A stretch of 64,000 nucleotides of DNA from Pseudomonas gingeri (GTDB taxonomy: Bacteria > Pseudomonadota > Gammaproteobacteria > Pseudomonadales > Pseudomonadaceae), in the NCBI RefSeq assembly GCF_013385425.1, contig NZ_JACAQA010000004.1, positions 194,679 through 258,678 of the forward strand. The letters are read 5' to 3'. Made by a program: the position numbers and the translations under genes. How positions within the stretch are numbered: position 1 is the stretch's first letter; each line of letters starts with the position of its first letter. Below the pieces are notes generated by a model. It was not told the origin of the DNA. It was given only the letters and a program-made list of their open reading frames with translations, and searched no databases. Shown here in pieces: positions 17,697-25,811 of the stretch.

Positions 17697-19322
17697 TCAC
17701 TTGCTGACGCTGACGCCGTAGAAGGAGTTCAAGCCGAACGGGCTGATCTTGAAGTCCTGCACCTTGGCGCTCATGGGTTGGTACACCGTCGAGTGTGCGA
17801 TAGGTGTATAGGGGACTTGGTCTTTGAGGATGTGTTGCGCCTGCTTGTACAGCTCGGTGCGTTTGGCCTGGTCGGCAGTCGACTTGGCTTCCTTGATCAG
17901 GTCCTCGAAAGGTTTGTAGCAGAACTTCGAGAAGTTGTTGCCGTTGACCGCATCACAGCCGAACAGCACGCCCAGCCAGTTGTCGGGGTCCCCATTGTCA
18001 CCGCTCCAACCGATCAGCATGGCTTGCTGCTCGCCACCCTTGGCCCGCTTGAGGTATTCGCCCCACTCGTAGCTGACGATCTTGACGTTGAGGCCGATGT
18101 TCTTCCAGTCGGACTGGAGCATTTCAGCCATCAGCTTGGCGTTGGGGTTGTACGGACGCTGGACCGGCATGGCCCACAGGGTGATCTCGGTGCCTGGCTT
18201 GACGCCGGCTTCCTTGAGCAGTTCCTTGGCTTTTTCCGGATCGTACTTGGCGTCCTTGACGGTGGTGTCGTAGGACCATTGGGTCGGCGGCATGGCATTG
18301 ACGGCCAGTTGGCCGGCGCCCTGGTAAACCGATTCGATGATCTGCTTCTTGTTCACCGACATGTCCAGCGCTTGGCGTACGCGCAGGTCAGCCAAGGGGT
18401 TGGCGGCGGTCTGGTCCTTGAGGACCGGCATCACGTTGTAGGCGATGTAACCCAGGTTGAAGCCGGCCTGTTCAGGCATCTTCAGGCTGCTGTCGGCCTT
18501 GAGCGGGGCGATGTCGGCCGGACGTGGGTAGGCGGTGATCTGGCATTCGCCTTTCTTGAGCTTCTGCGCGCGTACCGACGGGTCGGTGGTGATGGCGAAG
18601 ATCAGGTTGTCGACCTTGACGTCTTCAGGCTTCCAGTAGTCCTTGTTCCCGGTGTAGCGGATGTTGGAGTCTTTCTGGTAGCTCTTGAACACGAACGGAC
18701 CGGTGCCGATCGGCTTCTGGTTGATGTCGCTGGCCTTGCCTTCCTTGAGCAGCTTGTCGGCGTACTCGGCGGACTGGATCGAGGCGAAGCTCATCGCCAA
18801 GTCCTGGATGAACGCGGCGTCCACGGTTTTCAGGGTGAACTTGACGGTCTTGTCGTCGAGTTTTTCCACCTTGGTGATGTTGCCGTCCATGCCCATGTCG
18901 GTGAAGTACGGGAATTCGGTCGGGTACGCCTTGCGGAACGGCATGTCCTTGTCGAGCATGCGGTTGAAGGTGAACAGCACGTCGTCGGCGTTGAAATTAC
19001 GCGTCGGCTTGAAGTAGTCGGTGGTGTGGAACTTGACGCCTTCACGCAGGTGGAAGGTGTAGCTCAGGCCGTCCGGGGTCACGTCCCAGCTGGTCGCCAG
19101 GCCAGGAATCACGGCGGTGCCGCCACGTTCGAACTGGCTCAGACGGTTGAAGACGGTTTCCGCGGAGGCGTCGAAGTCGGTTCCGGCGGTGTACAGGCCT
19201 GGATCGAAACCGGCCGGGCTCCCTTCGGAGCAGAACACCAGGTTAGTCGCGGCGACGGCGAACGGTGCGCTGGCCAAGAGGCCTGCGCCGACTAAAAACG
19301 GAATGACTGCTTTTTTAAGCAT
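17697..19322 (-). CDS. dppA2: Dipeptide-binding protein, DppA paralogue 2
   Basis: This 541-residue periplasmic binding protein has a signal peptide at 1-24 (MLKKAVIPFLVGAGLLASAPFAVA) and mature start ATNLVFCSEGSPAGFDPGLYTAGTDFDASAETVFNRLSQF. The GWSGDNGDPDNWLGVLFGC segment is characteristic of DppA. The ATG at 19322 has AGG 5 nt upstream and starts the signal peptide directly. It shares most of its sequence with the neighbour at 19580-21181, which points to tandem duplication. In P. aeruginosa the dppA2 gene is followed by mdpA and psdR; here only about 300 nt separates it from dppA3. Confidence 0.86.
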   Translation of the reverse strand: MLKKAVIPFLVGAGLLASAPFAVAATNLVFCSEGSPAGFDPGLYTAGTDFDASAETVFNRLSQFERGGTAVIPGLATSWDVTPDGLSYTFHLREGVKFHTTDYFKPTRNFNADDVLFTFNRMLDKDMPFRKAYPTEFPYFTDMGMDGNITKVEKLDDKTVKFTLKTVDAAFIQDLAMSFASIQSAEYADKLLKEGKASDINQKPIGTGPFVFKSYQKDSNIRYTGNKDYWKPEDVKVDNLIFAITTDPSVRAQKLKKGECQITAYPRPADIAPLKADSSLKMPEQAGFNLGYIAYNVMPVLKDQTAANPLADLRVRQALDMSVNKKQIIESVYQGAGQLAVNAMPPTQWSYDTTVKDAKYDPEKAKELLKEAGVKPGTEITLWAMPVQRPYNPNAKLMAEMLQSDWKNIGLNVKIVSYEWGEYLKRAKGGEQQAMLIGWSGDNGDPDNWLGVLFGCDAVNGNNFSKFCYKPFEDLIKEAKSTADQAKRTELYKQAQHILKDQVPYTPIAHSTVYQPMSAKVQDFKISPFGLNSFYGVSVSK

Positions 19323-19579
19323 GGTGGCCTCATGATTTGTTGTCATTTTTGGTTTTGAGGACGACCTCGTGAGTCGACCTGCGGATACTTATGCAGGCCC
19401 CATACCCATTGCAAGATGCAGAGACGTGCGAAGCCTCAAAGAGTGGCACGAACGTACACGAATGTCGCATATGTGTAAATTCTGACGCATTTGACAGGTT
19501 TCGAGGGTTTTTTCAGGTGCGCGGGACGCACTTCAAGCGGGCAACCGGGGCGTCTGGCGCACCCGGTTGGGGCGTTAAG

Positions 19580-21181
19580 TTACTGGCCCAGGCTCACGCC
19601 GTAGAAGGGCGTCAGGCCGAAAGGGCTGATCTTGAAGTCGTGCACTTCCTTGCGCATCGGCTGGAACACCGTCGAGTTGGCGATCGGGGTGATCGGCACC
19701 TGTTCCTTGAGGACTTTCTGCGCCTGCTGGTAGAGCTTGACCCGTTCGTCATGGTTGCTGCTGAGCTTGGCTTTCTGGATCAGTTGATCATAGGCCGGGT
19801 CGCACCATTTCGCGTAGTTGCTGCCCTTGACCGCGGCGCAGCTGTAGAGCACGCCGAGCCAGTTGTCCGGGTCACCGTTGTCGCCGGTCCAGCCGTAGAT
19901 CATGACGTCATGCTCGCCGTTCTTGGCGCGCTTGATGTACTCGCCCCACTCATAGCTGACGATATTGGCCTTGATCCCGACCTTGGCCCAGTCGGCCTGG
20001 ATCATCTGCGCCGACATCCGCGCGTTGGGGTTGGAGGCCCGTTGCACGGTCATCGCCCACAGGTCGATGCTGGTGCCTTCGGCCACGCCGGCTTCCTTGA
20101 GCAGCGCGCGGGCCTTGGTCGGGTCGTAGGGCGCGTCCTTGATGGTCGGGTCATAAGACCACTGGCCCGGTGGCAAGGCGTTCTGCGCCAGTTGGCCGGC
20201 GCTCTGGTAGACGGCCTTGATGATCGCCGGCTTGTCGATGGCCATGTCCAGGGCCTGGCGGACCTTCAGCTGGTCCAGGGGCTTGTGGGTCACGTTGTAG
20301 GCGAGGAAGCCGAGGTTGAAACCTGGCTGCTGGAGCACCACCAGGTTCTTGTCCTGCTTCATGATCTCGATATCGGCCGGGCGCGGGTAGCCGCTGACCT
20401 GGCATTCCCCCGCCTTGAGTTTTTGCAGGCGGGCGGCGGCATCCGGGGTGATGGCGAAGATCAGGTTATCGAGTTTGACGTCCTCGGGTTTCCAGTAGTC
20501 CTTGTTGGCCACATAGCGGATCTGCGAGTCCTTCTGGTAGCGCTTGAACACGAACGGCCCGGTTCCCACCGGCTTCTGGTTGATGTCGGCGGCGCGACCT
20601 TCCTTGAGCAGCTTGTCGGCGTATTCGGCGGACTGGATCGAGGCGAAGCTCATGGCCAGGTTCTGCACGAAGGCGGCGTCGATATGGTTCAGGGTGAAGC
20701 GCACGGTCTGCTCGTCGAGTTTTTCGACGTTCTTGATCGTGGTGTTGAGGTCCATATCGCTGAAATATGGCGATTCCGAAGGGTAGGCCTTGCGGAACGG
20801 ATGATTGGCATCGAGCAGGCGCTGGAAGGTGAAGAGCACGTCCTCGGCGTTGAAGTCGCGGCTCGGCTTGAAGTCATCGGTGGTGTGGAACTTCACGCCG
20901 GAGCGCAGGTGGAAGGTGTAGCTCAGGCCGTCCGGAGCAACGTCCCAACGGGTGGCCAGGCCGGGCTCGACCTCGGTGCCGCCGCGCTTGAACTGGGCCA
21001 GGCGGTTGAACACGGTTTCGGCCGAGGCGTCGAAGTCGGTGCCGCTGGTGTACTGGCTCGGGTCGAAGCCTGCGGGGCTGGCTTCGGAGCAGTAGACCAG
21101 GGTCGAGGCCGCCTGGGCCAAGGGTGTACAGGCCAGCAGGGTGGCCGCCAGCAGCAGCGGTTTGAAGGCAATTTTTTCCAT
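19580..21181 (-). CDS. dppA1: Dipeptide-binding protein, DppA paralogue 1
   Basis: This is the first gene of the cluster, encoding a 533-residue periplasmic binding protein. Signal peptide residues are about 1-24 (MEKIAFKPLLLAATLLACTPLAQA); the mature protein begins ASTLVYCSEASPAGFDPSQYTSGTDFDASAETVFNRLAQF and contains YGWTGDNGDPDNWLGVLYSC. GAGG lies upstream of the ATG. About 257 nt separates it from dppA2, with no strong terminator seen, so each binding protein may be expressed partly on its own. The numbering follows P. aeruginosa gene order and is tentative. Confidence 0.86.
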   Translation of the reverse strand: MEKIAFKPLLLAATLLACTPLAQAASTLVYCSEASPAGFDPSQYTSGTDFDASAETVFNRLAQFKRGGTEVEPGLATRWDVAPDGLSYTFHLRSGVKFHTTDDFKPSRDFNAEDVLFTFQRLLDANHPFRKAYPSESPYFSDMDLNTTIKNVEKLDEQTVRFTLNHIDAAFVQNLAMSFASIQSAEYADKLLKEGRAADINQKPVGTGPFVFKRYQKDSQIRYVANKDYWKPEDVKLDNLIFAITPDAAARLQKLKAGECQVSGYPRPADIEIMKQDKNLVVLQQPGFNLGFLAYNVTHKPLDQLKVRQALDMAIDKPAIIKAVYQSAGQLAQNALPPGQWSYDPTIKDAPYDPTKARALLKEAGVAEGTSIDLWAMTVQRASNPNARMSAQMIQADWAKVGIKANIVSYEWGEYIKRAKNGEHDVMIYGWTGDNGDPDNWLGVLYSCAAVKGSNYAKWCDPAYDQLIQKAKLSSNHDERVKLYQQAQKVLKEQVPITPIANSTVFQPMRKEVHDFKISPFGLTPFYGVSLGQ

Positions 21182-21281
21182 TGAAAAGCCTCGAAGGTGC
21201 GTAATAGAGCGGGGAGGGGTCCGACTCTAGCACGGCCTATCGAGGCCTTGGTGCCGACAATACGGGGTCAGCGAAGAGTGG

Positions 21282-21992
21282 TTACTGCTGGACCTCGATC
21301 ACCCCCTCGGCATTCATGTTGACTTGTGCCTTGCCGGCTTCCACGTCCGGTGTCGGCGCGGCATCCATGGCTGGGGCTTTCATCATCATCATCGCGCCAC
21401 GGGCGAACGGCTGTGGATAACCGTTGCTGCTGAGGTTCAGGTTGACGATCTTGTAGCTCTTGCCGCCCAGGGCCTCGGTGGCCAGTTGGGCACGTGCCTT
21501 GAACGCGGCGATGGCTTCCTTGAACAGGGCATCCTCGCTGGTCTTGCGGGTGGCGGTGGAAATGGCGAAGTTCATGCTTTCCATTTTCAGGTCCTGCATC
21601 AACTCACCGGTCAGCTTGGACAGCGCGGCGAAGTCGGCGCTTTCCAGGCGCAGCTCGGTGCGTTCGCGCCAGCCGGTGATCTTCTGGGTCTTGTTGTCGT
21701 AGATCGGGTAGCTGTTGCGGCTGCCCTGGCGCAGGGTGATTTCCTTGACCGCCTTGGCCTGGCCCAGTGCCTTGTTCAGGGTGGTGGTGATATCGGCGGC
21801 GAGCTTGGCCGGATCGCTGTTCTGCGCCTCGGTATAGAGGGTCACGATCATCAGGTCGCGGTCCACTTCCTGGCTGGCTTCGGCACGCAGGGAAATCTGG
21901 TTGTAGTGCGGCTCGTCGGCGGCCAGGGCCGGCAGGCTGGCCAGGGTACTGAGGCTGAGGGCGAGAAGGGCGGCGCGGCGCGTGAAGTGCAT
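21282..21992 (-). CDS. SIMPL-domain (DUF541) periplasmic protein
   Basis: This 236-residue exported protein has a signal peptide (MHFTRRAALLALSLSTLASLPALAADE). The remainder is a SIMPL/DUF541 domain: ISLRAEASQEVDRDLMIVTLYTEAQNSDPAKLAADITTTLNKAL, then a GWRERTELRLES strand and ALGGKSYKIVNLNLSS near the end. Members are linked with outer-membrane or oxidative stress in some bacteria, but no reaction is established. The ATG at 21992 has AAGGAG 5 nt upstream, which overrides a 55-codon longer open frame. It is monocistronic. Confidence 0.85.
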   Translation of the reverse strand: MHFTRRAALLALSLSTLASLPALAADEPHYNQISLRAEASQEVDRDLMIVTLYTEAQNSDPAKLAADITTTLNKALGQAKAVKEITLRQGSRNSYPIYDNKTQKITGWRERTELRLESADFAALSKLTGELMQDLKMESMNFAISTATRKTSEDALFKEAIAAFKARAQLATEALGGKSYKIVNLNLSSNGYPQPFARGAMMMMKAPAMDAAPTPDVEAGKAQVNMNAEGVIEVQQ

Positions 21993-22427
21993 AAAGGCTC
22001 CTTGGGATTCGATGCGCGGGTGGTGTCGGGCAGTCCCGCGTGCAGGCATCAGACTACGCCGGGATTGTCCGGTTCGCGTCGTTACAACTTCAATACATAT
22101 AGCGGCCACTGCCCACGAGGTTGCGCTGTTTTTACCCGTGGGCGCAGATCGACACAAGGCGGCTTTTCACCGTGCTGGCGGCATTCAACGCTTGTACGTC
22201 GGTAGCGCAGGGAGTGGTTGCGCGTCTCATGGACTACTTTGAGCAAAGACAGAGAATGTACAAATTATACGAGAAAATTTATGTCTTTATACTTAGATCA
22301 ATCGCTGATCGTTAATAAGGGTTTTTATATCTAATCCATCTAGTGAACTGTCATTTCTGACAGGTGACGATTTACTATCAGGCGCGTTAATGTCTTTTCT
22401 TCGTCAATCCTTATGGAGGGTTAATAT
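21993..22427. promoter_or_regulatory. AT-rich intergenic region upstream of the delta-60 gene
   Basis: This 435-nt stretch holds no convincing gene. From about 22200 it turns noticeably AT-rich. It contains the palindrome at 22349-22364 and ends in a strong GGAGG ribosome site before the ATG at 22428. Confidence 0.5.
22349..22364 (+). promoter_or_regulatory. 16-bp palindrome shared with the 28663-28678 site
   Basis: CTGTCATTTCTGACAG forms a 6-bp perfect stem with a TTTC loop (or an operator dyad), 63 nt before the delta-60 start codon. The identical sequence, in the same orientation relative to the gene, occurs upstream of the 71-residue ORF at 28368-28583. Confidence 0.6.
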
Positions 22428-23738
22428 ATGACTGGTTCAAATGATTCAAGCGAAAAAGCAGAGGTTCGGGGTAGCCTGGACTATACGTTTGGTGTGGCCG
22501 GTAAAGTTTATTTGTTTGATGGCACCGGAGTTTATCTGCAGCCCTGCGCTACTCATATACTCCCAGACGGAAAAATACTGTGCGCAGCCTACTCGGTTCA
22601 GCTTCAGACGACCTATCTGATCAGGCTTGATGATCGGGGTGTTGTAGATGCAAGTTTTGGTAGTGCGGGGATTTCTCGATTTAAGCTGTCTGATTTTTTT
22701 CCAGGGATGGGGCTGGCGCAACCTTATAATGTGAAATTTGATGTTGATCGTAATAAGGTTGTGATGGGTTTCTTTGTCGGTGATGGATCTAATACCGGAG
22801 TCACGGGGTTGGCAAGGTTTGAGTTGAATGGGAATTTAGATGAGGATTTCGGGATTGACGGGGTAATGATCTGGAGCTATGAAGATACAAGCAATGTTCC
22901 GTGGGCAGCGGTTTCACCTGATGAGGAGGCTATACGAAACGCCGGCTCCCGGAGTTATCATGGGGCGATGGCGTTACTGGATGACGGCGGCGTCATGATT
23001 CTGTCGACTCTCCATGTTGGTGTTTTTGATGTGACTTTTCTCACGAAAGTGGGTAATGATGGTTTCCTGGACAAAACATTTTGTGAAGTGGGGTACAAGT
23101 CTATTTCTCGAAATAATCGGCATGTCTGGGCCGAAGACCTTTTGCGCCAAGGTGACCATTTTTTGGTGGCAGTCACCTCTCGCTTTACTGGGGCGGGGGA
23201 GTGGTTTATTGCCAGATATGATGCTGATGGTAATTTGGATACTCATTTTGCGACCGATGGCTACTATGATGGCCCGCCGAGTGTCAAAAACGTCATTTTG
23301 CCTAGGGTGAGCGACGCGAAATTGTATTTTGTCGGGACCTCTGCAAATACAGCCTCCCAGCATTTGTTCATTGTGCTCCAACGTCGTGGAATGGATGGCC
23401 AGGTGGATCCGCTTTTTGGAGAGCAAGGATGGGCTGGCTCTGTCGGTGGTCCAAACACGGCTGACACTGTGGTCTGGAAAGCGGCGCTCTATAATCCGCG
23501 ATCAACCGTGGTCGTTGCAGGCTCTGTTGCGCTTGCCTCTTCTGGCTTTAGTAAAGTTTTTATTGCCAGCATCGAGCAGGATATGGGGTGGGACGGTACC
23601 TTTGGTAATGAGGGGGTTGTCATGTTCGACGGTGAGGCCATTATCAATGGGCTTTCTGTACAGCCGGACGGGAAAATTATCTTCATTTACAAAGTGGACC
23701 AGTCCGCCGCCTTTGCTCTGGTGCGATTGCATGGATAA
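22428..23738 (+). CDS. Delta-60 repeat protein, predicted seven-bladed propeller
   Basis: This 436-residue protein is built from delta-60 type repeats. The motif [LVW]-D-x-x-F-x-x-x-G recurs seven times with its Asp at about residues 18, 74, 138, 215, 271, 327 and 389. Between copies lies a PDGKI or DGGVM strand and a L(I/V)R-like strand. Seven repeats of 56-77 residues suggest a seven-bladed beta-propeller. No signal peptide or membrane segment is visible. A GGAGG site is 7 nt before the ATG. Codon use and base composition are clearly AT-richer than in neighbouring genes, suggesting recent acquisition. The function is unknown; no partner gene is adjacent. Confidence 0.82.
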   Translation: MTGSNDSSEKAEVRGSLDYTFGVAGKVYLFDGTGVYLQPCATHILPDGKILCAAYSVQLQTTYLIRLDDRGVVDASFGSAGISRFKLSDFFPGMGLAQPYNVKFDVDRNKVVMGFFVGDGSNTGVTGLARFELNGNLDEDFGIDGVMIWSYEDTSNVPWAAVSPDEEAIRNAGSRSYHGAMALLDDGGVMILSTLHVGVFDVTFLTKVGNDGFLDKTFCEVGYKSISRNNRHVWAEDLLRQGDHFLVAVTSRFTGAGEWFIARYDADGNLDTHFATDGYYDGPPSVKNVILPRVSDAKLYFVGTSANTASQHLFIVLQRRGMDGQVDPLFGEQGWAGSVGGPNTADTVVWKAALYNPRSTVVVAGSVALASSGFSKVFIASIEQDMGWDGTFGNEGVVMFDGEAIINGLSVQPDGKIIFIYKVDQSAAFALVRLHG

Positions 23739-23898
23739 ACAGTGGCGTTCAGCCGGCCGTTGAATCGTTTTCCAATGGCCGGTTTCACAAAGCTCACTGA
23801 TGTCTGCCGACTGTGGCGGTTTGCCGCATATTCGCCTGTCCGCGCCCCGGCTGGTTATACTCGTGGCGATCCGCCTGGAGCGCTCATCAGGAGAGCTC

Positions 23899-25158
23899 AT
23901 GCTCGCCCCCGTTCAGTTGTTGTCCGCGACCCGTCAGAACCTCTGGCGCCTGACCTTTATCCGTATTCTGGTGCTGGCGGCCCAGGCCGGTTCCGTGGGT
24001 ATCGCCTACTGGTTCGACCTGCTGCCGTTGCCCTGGCTGCAACTGGCGATGACCCTGGCCTGTTCCATGGTGCTCTGCGCCTTCACCGTGGTGCGCCTGC
24101 GGACTACCTGGCCGGTCACTGAACTCGAATACGCCGTGCAACTGGCCTGCGACCTGTTTATCCACAGCGCCTTGCTGTATTTCTCCGGCGGCTCGACCAA
24201 CCCCTTCGTCTCCTATTACCTGGTACCCCTGACCATCGCCGCCGTGACTTTGCCCTGGCGCTATTCGGTGGTGCTCTCCGGTGCGGCGCTGGTGCTCTAC
24301 ACCTTGTTGCTGGTGCAGTTCTACCCGCTGGAAACCTTCCCGATCTCCCGGGAGAAGCTGCAGATCTATGGCATGTGGCTGAGCTTTGCCCTGGCCGCCG
24401 CGGTGATCACGTTCTTCGCCGCGAAGATGGCCGAGGAATTGCGCCGCCAGGAAGAGTTGCGCGCCCTGCGCCGTGAAGAGGGCCTGCGGGACCAGCAACT
24501 GCTGGCGGTAGCGACCCAGGCCGCCGGCGCCGCCCATGAATTGGGTACGCCCCTGGCGACCATGAGCGTGCTGCTCAAGGAAATGCGCCAGGACCATTCG
24601 GACCCGCTGCTCCAGGACGACCTGAGCGTGCTCCAGGACCAGGTCAAGCTGTGCAAGCAGACCTTGCAGCAACTGGTCCGCGCCGCCGAGGCCAATCGCC
24701 GGCTGGCGGTGGAGATGCAGGATGTCACGGTCTGGCTCGACGAAGCGCTGAACCGCTGGCACCTGATGCGCCCGGAAGCCAGTTACCGCTTCCAGCGCCT
24801 GGGCCAGGGCGATGTGCCGCGCCTGGCGCCGCCGCCGGACCTGACCCAGGCCTTGCTCAACCTGTTGAACAACGCCGCCGATGCCTGTCCCGAAGGCCTC
24901 GAAGTGCAGTTGGACTGGGATGAGGAAAACCTCACCATCAATATTCGTGACCACGGCGCCGGTGTGCCGCTGGCCATCGCCGAGCAGATCGGCAAACCGT
25001 TTTTCACCACCAAGGGCAAAGGCTTCGGCCTGGGCCTGTTCTTGAGCAAGGCCAGCGTGACCCGCGCTGGCGGCTCGGTGAAACTCTACAGTCATGAGGA
25101 AGGTGGCACGCTCACCGAGCTGCGCCTGCCCCGTGTTGCCCGAGGAGAAGAAGCATGA
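23899..25158 (+). CDS. roxS: Redox-sensing histidine kinase RoxS (RegB/PrrB family)
   Basis: This membrane sensor kinase reports quinone or respiratory redox state and phosphorylates RoxR; in pseudomonads the pair controls terminal oxidases and cyanide tolerance. It has 419 residues with about six N-terminal membrane helices. The quinone-binding motif GGSTNPF is at 97-103. The H-box AAHELGTPLA has the phospho-acceptor H213. The redox-active cysteine of RegB corresponds to C252 in KLCKQ. ATP-binding boxes NLLNNAADA and GLGLFLSKA are intact. The ATG at 23899 follows AGGAGAG; the longer frame would add 33 residues. Confidence 0.93.
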   Translation: MLAPVQLLSATRQNLWRLTFIRILVLAAQAGSVGIAYWFDLLPLPWLQLAMTLACSMVLCAFTVVRLRTTWPVTELEYAVQLACDLFIHSALLYFSGGSTNPFVSYYLVPLTIAAVTLPWRYSVVLSGAALVLYTLLLVQFYPLETFPISREKLQIYGMWLSFALAAAVITFFAAKMAEELRRQEELRALRREEGLRDQQLLAVATQAAGAAHELGTPLATMSVLLKEMRQDHSDPLLQDDLSVLQDQVKLCKQTLQQLVRAAEANRRLAVEMQDVTVWLDEALNRWHLMRPEASYRFQRLGQGDVPRLAPPPDLTQALLNLLNNAADACPEGLEVQLDWDEENLTINIRDHGAGVPLAIAEQIGKPFFTTKGKGFGLGLFLSKASVTRAGGSVKLYSHEEGGTLTELRLPRVARGEEA

Positions 25159-25715
25159 GTGACGAGATCCAGGTCGAAGGCGAGGAACTGCCGCACCTGT
25201 TGCTGGTGGACGACGACGCCACCTTTACCCGCGTGATGGCGCGGGCCATGAGCCGCCGTGGCTTTCGCGTCAGCACCGCCGGTTCCGCCGAAGAGGGCCT
25301 GATCCTGGCCCAGCAGGACCTGCCGGACTACGCCGCGCTGGACCTGAAGATGGACGGCGATTCCGGCCTGGTGCTGCTGCCCAAGCTGCTGGAGCTCGAT
25401 CCGGAGATGCGCGTGCTGATCCTCACCGGCTATTCGAGCATCGCCACGGCGGTGGAAGCGATCAAGCGCGGGGCCTGTAACTACCTGTGCAAGCCGGCGG
25501 ATGCCGACGACGTGCTGGCGGCCCTGCTCTCCGAGCATGCCGACCTCGATACCCTGGTGCCGGAAAACCCGATGTCGGTGGATCGCCTGCAATGGGAGCA
25601 TATCCAGCGCGTGCTGACCGAGCACGAAGGCAATATCTCCGCCACCGCCCGGGCCCTGGGCATGCATCGGCGGACCTTGCAGCGCAAATTGCAGAAACGG
25701 CCGGTGCGGCGCTGA
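25155..25715 (+). CDS. roxR: Response regulator RoxR (RegA/PrrA family)
   Basis: This 186-residue regulator has an N-terminal receiver domain (acid pocket DDD at 19-21, phospho-acceptor D63 in ALDLKMDGDSG, K at CKPAD) and a C-terminal Fis-like helix-turn-helix (GNISATARALGMHRRTLQRKLQKRP). This is the compact RegA architecture without a sigma-54 domain. The start overlaps the roxS stop by 4 nt (ATGA), so the two are translationally coupled. Confidence 0.95.
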   Translation: MSDEIQVEGEELPHLLLVDDDATFTRVMARAMSRRGFRVSTAGSAEEGLILAQQDLPDYAALDLKMDGDSGLVLLPKLLELDPEMRVLILTGYSSIATAVEAIKRGACNYLCKPADADDVLAALLSEHADLDTLVPENPMSVDRLQWEHIQRVLTEHEGNISATARALGMHRRTLQRKLQKRPVRR

Positions 25716-25811
25716 ACCGGCGCTGAACGAATCCTTTTCAAATCGCGCTACGCCGGGTGCGAATCATCTATGATCGGTTGGTGAAATTTCTTACGCCAAC
25801 CGAGCCTTAGA

